Source of the DNA: UBA3495 sp964629875
GTDB taxonomy: Bacteria; Chloroflexota; Dehalococcoidia; Lucifugimonadales; UBA3495
Direction of reading: 5' to 3'
DNA: 64,000 nt
Assembly: GCA_964629875.1 (NCBI GenBank)
Contig: CAZVRK010000007.1
Coordinates: 28,615-92,614, forward strand
Shown here: piece by piece, positions 18,255-26,426 of the stretch
Layout of the letters: every line of letters begins with the position of its first letter
How positions within the stretch are numbered: position 1 is the stretch's first letter
Made by a program: the position numbers and the translations under genes
Notes under the pieces: generated by a model
What the model was told of the DNA's origin: nothing
Databases searched by the model: none
What the model saw: only the letters and a program-made list of their open reading frames with translations

Positions 18255-19340
18255 CTATACATTTATGAGGAAATGTATTATGTCGCCATCTTTAACTGGG
18301 TAGGTTTTGCCCTCGGATCTAAGGACTCCTTCTTTTCGCCCCTGAGCAAGGCTGCCACACCGAGTGAGATCATCATAGGGTATGACCTCTGCTCTTATAA
18401 ACCCGCGCGAAAAGTCGGTATGAATAGTTCCTGCAGCGTCTTGTGCAGGGAGTCCTGCTGGTATACTCCAGGCCCTGACTTCGTCTTCGCCGACAGTTAA
18501 AAAAGATGCAAGCCCCAGGGTTGAATAAGTCATACCGATGACCTGAGTTAAGGCAGAATCTCCTAACCCAAGGTCCGTTCTAAACTCAGACTCTTCTTCA
18601 TCTGACATTAAAGCCAGTTCAGATTCCAATTTTGCAGATAAGCTTACTTCACCTAACTCGGAGTCGATATCATAGTCCCAATCCATATTCTGGAGTGTTA
18701 TAGGTTCTGACGTTTCGTCAGTATTGAATGCGACTATTACTGGTTTACCTGTGAGCAACTGATAATTAACCAAAAATGAGAGGTCAGATTCGCTTAATTG
18801 TTGTCTTCTTAGTGGGATACCATCTTCCAATCCCTGCTTAACCTTTTTGACAACCTCTTGTTGTTTTACTACGTTCGGCCTCTCGGAGACTTTGGACTTC
18901 TTGATAGCGTCTTCTAATCGGTCGACTGCTCGGTCAAGAATCTCTAGATCGGCAAACAGGATTTCATTGAGCATTGTGGACAAGTCATCTTTGGGATCGA
19001 TGTTATTTGCTGGGTGAATGATACTAGGATCATCAAAGCTCCGTATTACGATTAGAAATGCATCAGCCCCTTGTAATAAATTCCGGTACTGTCCAGCGAT
19101 GCCCTGGGATTTCGATTCGTGGTTAGACCCAGGAATATCAAAATACTTTATTTCTGCATGCACAATTTTTTTGGGATTATACATCTCAGAGAGCACGTCT
19201 ATACGGCTGTCTGGCACCTTTGTTACCCCTATATGAACTTCTGACATGCCACCACCGGTGGTCTCAGCAGTCCCTTTTGTTAAAGCATTAAATACAGTGG
19301 TTTTTCCACTTTGTGATAACCCGATTATTCCAACATCCAT
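18255..19340 (-). CDS. ychF: Ribosome-binding ATPase/GTPase of the YchF (OLA1) family
   Basis: The 361-residue protein has the P-loop GLSQSGKTTVFNAL, a G3-type FDIPG, the YchF-specific NTDE in place of the usual NKxD (the reason YchF prefers ATP), a coiled-coil insertion around residues 120-190, and a carboxy-terminal TGS domain (FLTVGEDEVRAW, HTDFSRGFIRAEVIPYDD). YchF binds ribosomes and is linked to stress responses. The usual G3 DTAG reads DIPG. It starts at ATG directly before the divergent/tandem spacer to the thiolase-like gene, whose stop is 28 bases upstream on the same strand. Confidence 0.9.
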   Translation of the reverse strand: MDVGIIGLSQSGKTTVFNALTKGTAETTGGGMSEVHIGVTKVPDSRIDVLSEMYNPKKIVHAEIKYFDIPGSNHESKSQGIAGQYRNLLQGADAFLIVIRSFDDPSIIHPANNIDPKDDLSTMLNEILFADLEILDRAVDRLEDAIKKSKVSERPNVVKQQEVVKKVKQGLEDGIPLRRQQLSESDLSFLVNYQLLTGKPVIVAFNTDETSEPITLQNMDWDYDIDSELGEVSLSAKLESELALMSDEEESEFRTDLGLGDSALTQVIGMTYSTLGLASFLTVGEDEVRAWSIPAGLPAQDAAGTIHTDFSRGFIRAEVIPYDDLTRCGSLAQGRKEGVLRSEGKTYPVKDGDIIHFLINV

Positions 19341-19368
19341 ATATGATTTATACCTTTTGTATTGTAGT

Positions 19369-20544
19369 TTAGTCTCTTGCTAACACGACTGTTCCAGTAG
19401 ATGATAGGGATCCACCAGTTCCATTTACTATCGATATCTTAGCATTTTGACTTGGATTTGATTTACTTTTAACTTGTCGCTCGCCTACTTCACCGCGAAG
19501 CTGGCGAACTGACTCCACCAAAAGAAAGCTACCGTACATACCAGGATGCGTGTATGACAGGCCTCCACCGTTAGTGTTTAGTGGGAAATCTCCCCCCGGT
19601 GCGGTCCGTTGGTTGGCTACGAAGTCTGCTGCTTCCCCTGGTTTGCAGAATCCCAATCCTTCAAGAGTTATCATCACGGTATATGTAAATGAGTCATATA
19701 TCATCGTAAGGTCTATGTCATTGTGAGTTAAACCTGCTCTTGATAGAGCAGTAGGTCCGGTTTCTCTTGATACAGAGGAGGTAAAATCTGGCATCATGCT
19801 TACTATATTGTGGTCGTGGGCTTCTGCGGCTCCCAATACCCAGATGGGCTCCTTTCGGCAATTCTTGGCTTTCTCTGCCGATGTGACTATTATGGCTGCG
19901 CCAGAATCTGTGACTAAACAACAATCGACTAAGTGAAAAGGCCAAGCGACCCACCGTGAGTCGTGGTATTCACTAAAAGAGAGTGGAGTGTCGTGCATTA
20001 CAGCTTTAGGGTTTAAGTTTGCCCATTTTCGAGTGGCAACTGCTATCTCTGCCATCCCTTGACGTGTTTTATCTTCGCCATATTGATGCATATATCTAGT
20101 ACAGGCCATTGCGTAATTAATTGGTTGTCCAATCATCCCGTATGGCGATTCGTATTGGGAGACTGGAAGATTTGGGTCAGTAGGAATTCTTGCCCTGGTT
20201 GATCTTCCTGCCTGTCCGTGAGTGATCAGTGCAACGTCGCAGTATCCTGCCCTGATGGCTGCTAGAGCATGTGCTACGTGAATGACAAAGGATGAACCAC
20301 CGACTGATGTGTTATCAGTGAAACTAGGTTTTATTCCTAGGTATTCTGCCGTGGCCAACGAGGAGAATCCGGCAGTAAAAACCCCGTTCACGTCTGCTTT
20401 AGACAAACCGGCATCTTCTAGTGCATTTGATGCAGCCTCTGCGTGGTGCTGTAAAGATGATTTATTTGGAACAGTGCCCATTTCATCGGATTCAGCAACT
20501 CCTACTATAGCGATATCGCGTTCGTTTCTAAAAGAATTAGTCAT
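19369..20544 (-). CDS. Thiolase-fold (SCP-x type) protein without the nucleophilic cysteine
   Basis: The 391-residue protein aligns with SCP-x / lipid-transfer type thiolases: IAIVGVAESD, LEDAGLSKADVNGVF, AIRAGYCDVALITHG, VTDSGAAIIVTSAEKA, and NTNGGGLSYTHPGMYG, which keeps the catalytic His region. The position of the nucleophilic Cys (normally in a C-x-S/G motif) reads SVGGSSFV, and the carboxy-terminal CxG is NGTGGS. Such Cys-less members are common in bacteria, often beside a DUF35 OB-fold protein, which is not found here. It is therefore unlikely to be a classical acetyl-CoA acetyltransferase; aldol-type or carrier roles are known for relatives. Start ATG at 20544. Confidence 0.8.
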   Translation of the reverse strand: MTNSFRNERDIAIVGVAESDEMGTVPNKSSLQHHAEAASNALEDAGLSKADVNGVFTAGFSSLATAEYLGIKPSFTDNTSVGGSSFVIHVAHALAAIRAGYCDVALITHGQAGRSTRARIPTDPNLPVSQYESPYGMIGQPINYAMACTRYMHQYGEDKTRQGMAEIAVATRKWANLNPKAVMHDTPLSFSEYHDSRWVAWPFHLVDCCLVTDSGAAIIVTSAEKAKNCRKEPIWVLGAAEAHDHNIVSMMPDFTSSVSRETGPTALSRAGLTHNDIDLTMIYDSFTYTVMITLEGLGFCKPGEAADFVANQRTAPGGDFPLNTNGGGLSYTHPGMYGSFLLVESVRQLRGEVGERQVKSKSNPSQNAKISIVNGTGGSLSSTGTVVLARD

Positions 20545-20625
20545 TGCAATATACCTTTCTCATCGTCTTATATAATCAAGGTCTCAGCATAGCTTGATCA
20601 GCCGGGCCATGACTGATGGTACAAC

Positions 20626-20700
20626 AACCTATAGGTTTAGGACAATGGTCATGTCCCTTGATATGGTCAGAACGAACCGGTAGATCTCTTTCTAAACCTA
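20626..20700 (+). promoter_or_regulatory. Structured region / operator-like repeats upstream of EVE-domain gene
   Basis: A 12-bp perfect palindrome AACCTATAGGTT (20626-20637) overlaps TAGGTTTAG (20632-20640), which is the exact reverse complement of CTAAACCTA (20692-20700). The 51 bases in between can form a further small hairpin (GACA...TGTC, 20641-20655). The region could be a repressor operator with three AACCTA half-sites, or an RNA closed by a 9-bp stem. It lies in the 233-base divergent gap between the thiolase-like and EVE genes. Confidence 0.35.
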
Positions 20701-20716
20701 CGTGTTAAAATACTAA

Positions 20717-20753
20717 TGGATGCAACGAATTGTTTGAATTGTTTAAGTTCATC
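20717..20753 (+). repeat. 9-bp tandem direct repeat inside a hairpin, just upstream of the EVE-domain gene
   Basis: GAATTGTTT occurs twice in tandem at 20727-20735 and 20736-20744. The flanks GGATG(C)AAC and GTTCATCC pair with one bulged base, placing the repeat in the loop of a hairpin that ends about 25 bases before the start codon. Confidence 0.4.
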
Positions 20754-20777
20754 CACTTCAGAAAAAGAAGGTGAATC

Positions 20778-21347
20778 ATGCCTCGTAACTTCTGGATGAT
20801 CACTTGTAATGAATTAAATTACCAGATCACCAAAGAACAAGGGTTTGTATGTCAAGGTCTTAAAGGTCAGTACCGACGTAAGGTGCAAAGAGTCGAAATC
20901 GGGGATAGGCTGTTGTACTACGTCACCGGTATACGATGTTTCACGGCTACGGCCACCCTGATATCTTCTTATCGTGAGGAAGAGACGATAATATGGCAGA
21001 ATGAAGGTAAAGCCGACTGGCCATATAGAATCGACATCGAGCCGGAAGTGGTTCTGGATGAAGATCAGTATATAAACGCAGGTCTTTTAGCTCATAGGTT
21101 AGATTACGTGAGGCGATGGCCGCCAGAAAACTGGTATATGGCTTTTCAGGGAAACCTTCATTTGCTCCCCAAGAATGATTTTTTCTTAATTGAAGAAGAG
21201 ATGAAAAAGCTCAAGTTCGGTCCAGAATATAAACCTCAAATAGAGCCACCTCCGGAGAGGTCTAAGTCTAGGGGTAGGAGAAATCGTGGTGGCGCGGGAA
21301 ATCGCAATGCCAATAAAGCCGCAACCGCAACCGCGTCAGGGGAATAA
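20778..21347 (+). CDS. EVE-domain (PUA-like) protein with basic RG-rich tail
   Basis: The 189-residue protein has an EVE/DUF55 domain over residues 3-145: FWMITCNELNYQITKEQGFVCQG, a basic KVQRVEIGDRLLYYVTG strand, CFTATATLISSY, IIWQNEGKADWPYRI, and WPPENWYMAFQGNLHLL. EVE domains share the PUA/YTH fold and are thought to read modified bases in DNA or RNA. The last 40 residues are Pro/Glu then RSKSRGRRNRGG, a disordered nucleic-acid-binding tail. The ATG follows AGAAGGTG. It is preceded by a structured intergenic region and ends 4 bases from the convergent queG. Target unknown. Confidence 0.8.
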   Translation: MPRNFWMITCNELNYQITKEQGFVCQGLKGQYRRKVQRVEIGDRLLYYVTGIRCFTATATLISSYREEETIIWQNEGKADWPYRIDIEPEVVLDEDQYINAGLLAHRLDYVRRWPPENWYMAFQGNLHLLPKNDFFLIEEEMKKLKFGPEYKPQIEPPPERSKSRGRRNRGGAGNRNANKAATATASGE

Positions 21348-21351
21348 GAAT

Positions 21352-22488
21352 CTATACTGTTATCCGAGATGAGGCTGCGCTTATCTCGTTTATAACCTCT
21401 GGGTCGGTTTCTACTGAAAGTTGCTCTCTCAAAGCCAGCTTTGATGCATGGCCCCCAATTTTGCCTAGTGCCCACGCTGAGTGACCTCTAACGATGGGTG
21501 AGTCTGATTTCAATGCGTGTGTCAGGGCAGGAATTGAATCTGGTGATCCTATATTTCCCAGTACTATGCAGGCATTTCTCTGCATACCGTGATATTTAGC
21601 GCGCATTATTGGGGTTCCAGCAAAATTTTCTCGAAATTGATGCTCAGACATAGTTAGAAGATTTATTAAGTCCAGAGATTGTTTGGTGTTAACTTTGAAC
21701 AAAGGTTCTTTTGCAATCTGAGATTTGACGTTTACGGGACATACGTCTTGGCAGATGTCACAACCAAACACCCATTCACCGATAGAATCTCGTAACTCCG
21801 TAGGGATAGAGCCTCTGTTTTCGATTGTAAGATGGGATATACAACGTGAGTTATCAATGGTGTAAGGATCTGTTATAGCTTTGGTTGGGCATTCTTCAAT
21901 ACATCTACTACAGGTGCCACAATGTTTCTTCAGGGGTAAATCTATATCTAATTCCAGATCAGTAATGATCTGCCCCAAGAAAACCCATGAACCTAACTGA
22001 GGGGACAATAGGTTGGTGTTTTTTCCTATCCAGCCTATACCTGATCTACGTGCAGCAGCCCTATCTAGCATTGGGCCATCATCTATATACCATCTTGATT
22101 TGAAACTAGTACCCAATACATTTGAAATGTTTTCTACTAGTAACTTCATTCTTTTCTTTACTACTTTGTGGTAATCCTTGCCCCACGCATATACTGCTAC
22201 CTTGCCCATAGGTCTATGTTTGTTAGGGTTAGGTTTACGGTCTTGGTAATAATTCATCCCCACAGAAATTATCGATTTTGCTTCGGGTAGTAAAGTAGAC
22301 GGATCCGTTCCTCGGATCACTCTGCTCTCATTGAACCAGGGTAATCCGGACATTTTCCCTGATCGTATCCGATCAATTGCTATATCTCTATCTTCAATAA
22401 AACTTTCAGCTGACGTTATATTGCACAGGTCAAAATTTAGCTCACTAGCTGAATTTTTAATTATCTCTGTCAAGTCACTTCTGTTCAT
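21352..22488 (-). CDS. queG: Epoxyqueuosine reductase
   Basis: The 378-residue protein shows the QueG layout: an amino-terminal cobalamin-binding reductase domain (SVGMNYYQD, YAWGKDYHKVVKKRM, YIDDGPMLDRAAARRSGIGWIGKNTNLL), two 4Fe-4S clusters (CGTCSRCIEECP and CDICQDVCP), and a carboxy-terminal HEAT-like segment (AWALGKIGG). It reduces epoxyqueuosine in tRNA to queuosine as the last step of Q biosynthesis and needs cobalamin, consistent with a B12-using cell that also has MetH. Tgt and QueA are not in the window. Confidence 0.93.
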   Translation of the reverse strand: MNRSDLTEIIKNSASELNFDLCNITSAESFIEDRDIAIDRIRSGKMSGLPWFNESRVIRGTDPSTLLPEAKSIISVGMNYYQDRKPNPNKHRPMGKVAVYAWGKDYHKVVKKRMKLLVENISNVLGTSFKSRWYIDDGPMLDRAAARRSGIGWIGKNTNLLSPQLGSWVFLGQIITDLELDIDLPLKKHCGTCSRCIEECPTKAITDPYTIDNSRCISHLTIENRGSIPTELRDSIGEWVFGCDICQDVCPVNVKSQIAKEPLFKVNTKQSLDLINLLTMSEHQFRENFAGTPIMRAKYHGMQRNACIVLGNIGSPDSIPALTHALKSDSPIVRGHSAWALGKIGGHASKLALREQLSVETDPEVINEISAASSRITV

Positions 22489-22538
22489 ATAGACTTCTAT
22501 GATCCAAAATTCGAAGATTCAAACTTATATTTGTTTTG

Positions 22539-23054
22539 CTAGATGTTTTCATTCTGATATGCCCCATCGTATTTTTGTTGGGTTGGTGCGTCTAATACCA
22601 TAAATACGAGCTGCATAACGCGGGCATTCTTCTGGATGTCGTACCCATCAGGATGATAGATATTAATTAAGGCCTGGGAACGACCGTTGTACCCTGCGTC
22701 CCATACGGCAGTGTGTATGGCTACACCACTCCTCAACAAACTTGATCTGGGACGTGCGAGGGCCATAAGGTTCCCTGGTAGTGATACGATTTCATTGAAC
22801 GTTATAAGAAAAGAACCCTGTGGAAGATGTAACCGATCTTCTTTATCAAACTCTAGGAGTGAGGTTTCTGAGACTTTCCGATCGTCTGGTCTTTTACCGA
22901 TGCTGCCAGCTGTGTCAAGCGTGTAAACACTGTTTAACGTTACATCAAAACCGTTAGGTTGTATCTGCTCTTCAAGTGATAGGTATGAAGTAATCAACGG
23001 GGGGTCCCCATTGATGAGCTGGAATATAGTTTGATTGCTGAGGGTTGCCGTCAT
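22539..23054 (-). CDS. dut: dUTP diphosphatase of the archaeal Dcd/Dut type
   Basis: The 171-residue protein belongs to the Dcd/dUTPase trimeric family: QPNGFDVTL, LPQGSFLITFNEIVSLP, ARPRSSLLRSG (phosphate/nucleotide motif), and AVWDAGYNGRSQ, then ARVMQLVFMVL. The deaminase-specific Glu found after the third motif in dCTP deaminases (LEI/LEL) is absent; the stretch reads SQALINIYH, like the archaeal-type dUTPases. I therefore call it dUTP pyrophosphatase (dUTP to dUMP and PPi), although annotation pipelines may label it dCTP deaminase. It lies between queG and groEL on the minus strand, starting at ATG 23054. Confidence 0.8.
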   Translation of the reverse strand: MTATLSNQTIFQLINGDPPLITSYLSLEEQIQPNGFDVTLNSVYTLDTAGSIGKRPDDRKVSETSLLEFDKEDRLHLPQGSFLITFNEIVSLPGNLMALARPRSSLLRSGVAIHTAVWDAGYNGRSQALINIYHPDGYDIQKNARVMQLVFMVLDAPTQQKYDGAYQNENI

Positions 23055-23078
23055 TTAAACAATCATGCTCAAATTAAT

Positions 23079-23121
23079 AAAATATCTCGGAGATAATCTT
23101 ATACCATCTCCGAGATATTTT
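23079..23121 (-). terminator. Strong rho-independent terminator of groEL
   Basis: Sixteen-base perfect arms, AAAATATCTCGGAGAT (23079-23094) and ATCTCCGAGATATTTT (23106-23121), with an 11-base loop. On the minus strand the stem ends in a T-rich tail. It lies between groEL and the downstream dut gene. Confidence 0.9.
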
Positions 23122-23139
23122 AATAGGTCTTATTTTTGG

Positions 23140-24765
23140 TTAGTCGTGCATGAAATCTTGTATGTCGGCAGGCAACGGAACAAACTTGGGGATTTCAGTT
23201 ACTACAGCTTGTGTCGTAAGTATCATTCCGGCGACGCTTCCAGCGTTCTGCAATGCACTCCTCGTTACTTTTGCTGGGTCAATGACACCCTTAGCTACTA
23301 GGTTTGCGTATTGTCCAAGTTCGGCATCAAATCCCCAATCGTCCTTACCATCTCTAACATGTTCCAAAACTACTTCGCCAGAGTATCCAGCATTTTCGGC
23401 AATTAGCATGAGAGGGGCGCCGAGCGCTCTCTTCACGATATTAACGCCTAGAGATTCTTCGCCAGTTAGTTGCTTTTCGAGCTGGTCAAGCACGTGTTCA
23501 GCTCTAACAAGGGTTACTCCACCCCCAGGCACTATACCTTCTTCTACGGCCGCTCTCGTAGCCGACAGAGCATCTTCAGTCCTAGATTTACGTTCGTTTA
23601 ACTCTGGTTCAGTAGCAGCACCAACTTTTATTACAGCGACCCCTCCAGCCAGAGCAGCAAGTCTCTCTTGAAGTTTTTCTCTATCATAGTCAGACGTGGT
23701 GTCTTCTATCTGGACTCTCAATTGTCCTACGCGGCCGTGTATATCGTCTGAAGAACCGGCCCCTTCAATAATAGTCGATTCGTCTTTAAGGCATATGATT
23801 CTTCTCGAGCTGCCCAAGTGATGAAGTTCGACGGAATCCAACGATAAGCCTGTGTCACTGCTGACTACTGTTCCGCCCGTCATTATGGCAAGGTCTTCCA
23901 ATAAGGCTTTTCTGCGGTCGCCAAAACCCGGTGCTTTGATAGCAACGCAGCTAATAGTTCCACGCATTTTGTTAACAACTAATGTGGATAAGGCTTCACC
24001 TTCCACGTCTTCAGCAATTATTACAAGGGGTTTACGGTCACCTTGTGCTATTTTTTCCAATGTTGGGACTATGTCGTTGGCAGCCGATAGTTTTTGATCT
24101 GTTATTAAGAATCTGGGTTCGTCTAAAACTACTTCCATACGTTGAGCGTCTGTTACAAAATGAGGCGATAGGTATCCCCTATCTAATCTCATTCCTTCGA
24201 CTATTTCTAGGTCGTCCGTGAGAGTTTTTGATTCTTCGATTGTTATGACGCCTTCTCTACCGACTTTGTCCATAGCCTCGGCGATTAATTGTGCAATGCC
24301 ATCTTCATGAGCTGAGAGAGCGGCTACTTTGGCAACTTGTTCTTGATTTTCTACAGCGGTAGAAATACTCCTGATCTCAGCAACTACTGCATCGACAGCT
24401 TTATCTATCCCCGACTTTAGAAAGACAGGACTGGCTCCAGAAGCAACGTTCTTAAATCCTTCGTTTACGATTGCTTTTGTTAAGACCACTGAAGTAGTGG
24501 TGCCATCACCGACCACATCATTCGTTTTTGAAGCGGCCTCTTTTACTAGCTGGGCACCCATATTCTCATATGCGTCTGGTAGATCTATTTCTTTTGCTAC
24601 GGTTACGCCGTCACTACATACAACAGGGAGGGCCCATACACGAGCTAGCAATACGTTTCTTCCGCTGGGTCCTAATGTAAGGCCTACAGCTTTTGCTAGC
24701 TCATTTACTCCTTTCATTAAACTACTTCGAGCTTCTTCATCAAAAATTAATTGTTTTTCTGCCAT
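23140..24765 (-). CDS. groEL: Chaperonin GroEL, divergent, without GGM tail
   Basis: The 541-residue protein is a full-length group I chaperonin: LTLGPSGRNVLL, SDGVTVAKEI with the ATPase Asp, VGDGTTTSVVL, apical-domain LDRGYLSPHFVTD, KAPGFGDRRKALLEDLA, AALAGGVAVIKVGA and EEGIVPGGG. Two oddities: the usually well conserved EKKFGxPxITN stretch is ARVWALPVVCS, and the carboxy terminus ends QDFMHD instead of the Gly-Gly-Met tail. No groES is adjacent and no CIRCE (HrcA) operator is visible upstream. It may be a second, specialised GroEL or the sole one in a divergent lineage. It starts at ATG behind AAGAAGAGG. Confidence 0.93.
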   Translation of the reverse strand: MAEKQLIFDEEARSSLMKGVNELAKAVGLTLGPSGRNVLLARVWALPVVCSDGVTVAKEIDLPDAYENMGAQLVKEAASKTNDVVGDGTTTSVVLTKAIVNEGFKNVASGASPVFLKSGIDKAVDAVVAEIRSISTAVENQEQVAKVAALSAHEDGIAQLIAEAMDKVGREGVITIEESKTLTDDLEIVEGMRLDRGYLSPHFVTDAQRMEVVLDEPRFLITDQKLSAANDIVPTLEKIAQGDRKPLVIIAEDVEGEALSTLVVNKMRGTISCVAIKAPGFGDRRKALLEDLAIMTGGTVVSSDTGLSLDSVELHHLGSSRRIICLKDESTIIEGAGSSDDIHGRVGQLRVQIEDTTSDYDREKLQERLAALAGGVAVIKVGAATEPELNERKSRTEDALSATRAAVEEGIVPGGGVTLVRAEHVLDQLEKQLTGEESLGVNIVKRALGAPLMLIAENAGYSGEVVLEHVRDGKDDWGFDAELGQYANLVAKGVIDPAKVTRSALQNAGSVAGMILTTQAVVTEIPKFVPLPADIQDFMHD

Positions 24766-24845
24766 ACTATGAGCCTCTTCTTTAAGTAAAATAACTATAC
24801 GTGCGAGGTTGCACTACCAGTCTTTATATACGGTTCCGGCTAACC

Positions 24846-24874
24846 AATATGCGTTAACCTGTATTCATTGTCAA
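24846..24874 (-). promoter_or_regulatory. Probable sigma-70-type promoter of groEL
   Basis: On the minus strand a perfect -35 TTGACA (24869-24874) is followed after 17 bases by CATATT (24846-24851). It predicts a leader of about 75 bases. No CIRCE inverted repeat (TTAGCACTC-N9-GAGTGCTAA) accompanies it. Confidence 0.6.
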
Positions 24875-24944
24875 CAGTTTAACATCTTGCCGCTATTTGT
24901 TGCAGTTTTTATTCGTTTCGCGAATGACAAATTGGTAAGTGTTC

Positions 24945-25454
24945 TCAATGAATTGGTATTCCCCATTTCTTTATAGCAGTTTGAGATGTGTCTGAATAGG
25001 GAATGTCTTGTATTTCTATTCCTGATGAGGGATGAACTAATGTGGGGGCTATTTCTAAAAGAGGAATTAATACAAAGGATCTTTCCAGAATCCTGGGGTG
25101 CGGGATATGTAGGTCTGGTGTTTCACACGATATCACTTGGTCTCCATAAAACAAGATATCAATATCTAGAGAGCGCGGACCATATCGAAATGACGGTTCT
25201 CTACCTACCATGGTCTCAACTGATTTTACTAAAGCCAGCAACTCTATCGGGTTTTGCGATGTGCGAATCCTGATTGCGCAGTTTAAAAAATATGGCTGGT
25301 TTGCATAACCCCAAGGTTCGGTTTCATATATTGAAGAACACTCCATAAAACTAATATCAGGCTGCACTGATAGCAAGGATATGCCATCGGCGATATTATC
25401 TGCTCGGTTGCCCATATTTGAACCTAACCCCAGGTATACGTTTAATCTGTCCAA
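24945..25454 (-). CDS. folK: 2-amino-4-hydroxy-6-hydroxymethyldihydropteridine pyrophosphokinase
   Basis: The 169-residue HPPK shows VYLGLGSNMGNR, SSIYETEPWGYANQPYFLN, and the signature RSLDIDILFYGD followed by LHIPHPRILERSFVLIPL. It transfers pyrophosphate from ATP to 6-hydroxymethyl-dihydropterin in folate synthesis. Its start overlaps the end of folP by 13 bases, indicating translational coupling in a folP-folK operon. Confidence 0.95.
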   Translation of the reverse strand: MDRLNVYLGLGSNMGNRADNIADGISLLSVQPDISFMECSSIYETEPWGYANQPYFLNCAIRIRTSQNPIELLALVKSVETMVGREPSFRYGPRSLDIDILFYGDQVISCETPDLHIPHPRILERSFVLIPLLEIAPTLVHPSSGIEIQDIPYSDTSQTAIKKWGIPIH

Positions 25455-26293
25455 TTCACAGGTCTCCAGTTTCTGATTATAGCGTCGGACATTTTTGATA
25501 CTCGGATCATCTCTCTAACGTCATGGACCCTGATGATATCTGCTCCACAGGCTATTGATAAAGCTATTGTTGCGGCTGTACCTTCAATACGGGCTTCCAC
25601 TGGCAACTCTAGAATTCTTCCGATTGTGGATTTTCTTGAAGTTCCAATTAATAATGGGCTTCCTAGAACTCTGAATTCGGCTAATCTATTTAATATTTCT
25701 AAATTGTTCTCGGCGGTTTTTGCGAAACCTATGCCAGGGTCTAGTATTATCTCCGTATTCGGTATGCCGGTTTTTATGGCTTGGTTTTTGCATTTTTCAA
25801 GGCTGTTTATTACATCGGATACCACATCTTCATAATTGGGCGAACGATCATTATGCATAAGAACAATAGGGGCCTGTTGTTGAGCCGCCACTGAAAGAAT
25901 TTCAGGGTCCGCAATTCCTCCCCATATATCGTTGATAATCGATGCGCCTGTGTTTAAACATTGTCTAGCTACTTCGGATTTGTACGTGTCGATGCTAATA
26001 GGAATATTCACCTTTTGTGCTACTGCACTGACGGCTGGGAGTAGGCGATTAATCTCATCAGCCTGATTAACAGCTGTATGACCTGGTCTAGTAGATTCTG
26101 CTCCCATGTCGATTAGGTCAGCCCCTTCGGACTCAAAACGGAGTGCTTGATCTACTATTTTATCAATATTAGAGTCCAGACCATCACCGGAAAACGAATC
26201 AGGTGTGATATTTATTATGCCCATCACGTAGGTCCTAGTGCCCCATTTGATAGGTTCGTTATTCGCAACTTTAAGGTCAGATATTCGTGTCAA
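25442..26293 (-). CDS. folP: Dihydropteroate synthase
   Basis: The 283-residue protein has the DHPS barrel motifs MGIINITPDSFSGDG, DMGAESTRPGH, SIDTYKSEVA, NDIWGG, LDPGIGFAKT, GTSRKSTIG and the closing RVHDVREM. It condenses the pterin pyrophosphate with p-aminobenzoate. The start is TTG 26291-26293 with AGGGA upstream; an in-frame ATG is only available inside the first conserved strand. It is the first gene of the folP-folK unit and diverges from the carboxyltransferase gene across a 133-base gap holding a repeated palindromic element. Confidence 0.95.
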   Translation of the reverse strand: MTRISDLKVANNEPIKWGTRTYVMGIINITPDSFSGDGLDSNIDKIVDQALRFESEGADLIDMGAESTRPGHTAVNQADEINRLLPAVSAVAQKVNIPISIDTYKSEVARQCLNTGASIINDIWGGIADPEILSVAAQQQAPIVLMHNDRSPNYEDVVSDVINSLEKCKNQAIKTGIPNTEIILDPGIGFAKTAENNLEILNRLAEFRVLGSPLLIGTSRKSTIGRILELPVEARIEGTAATIALSIACGADIIRVHDVREMIRVSKMSDAIIRNWRPVNWTD

Positions 26294-26308
26294 TTATATT
26301 CCCTGACA

Positions 26309-26335
26309 CTTAAGCGATCTGGTTGCTTAAGCGAT
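26309..26335. promoter_or_regulatory. Operator-like repeat between folP and the carboxyltransferase gene
   Basis: CTTAAGCGAT occurs twice as a direct repeat (26309-26318 and 26326-26335, 17-base period), and CTTAAGC (26309-26315) with GCTTAAG (26325-26331) is also an inverted repeat. It sits immediately upstream of the folP ribosome-binding site in a divergent promoter region, as a repressor operator or a leader hairpin would. Confidence 0.45.
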
Positions 26336-26426
26336 TTTCGCATTGTACACCGCAGACTATTTATCTTGCACCGTTTGAGAGGTGTTTGCTAGCATGTCAC
26401 AAGAGTCTATTGAATAAGGATTGGTG

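Noticed and set aside
24766..24944. CIRCE/HrcA operator upstream of groEL
   Set aside because: I looked for TTAGCACTC-N9-GAGTGCTAA and found nothing similar.
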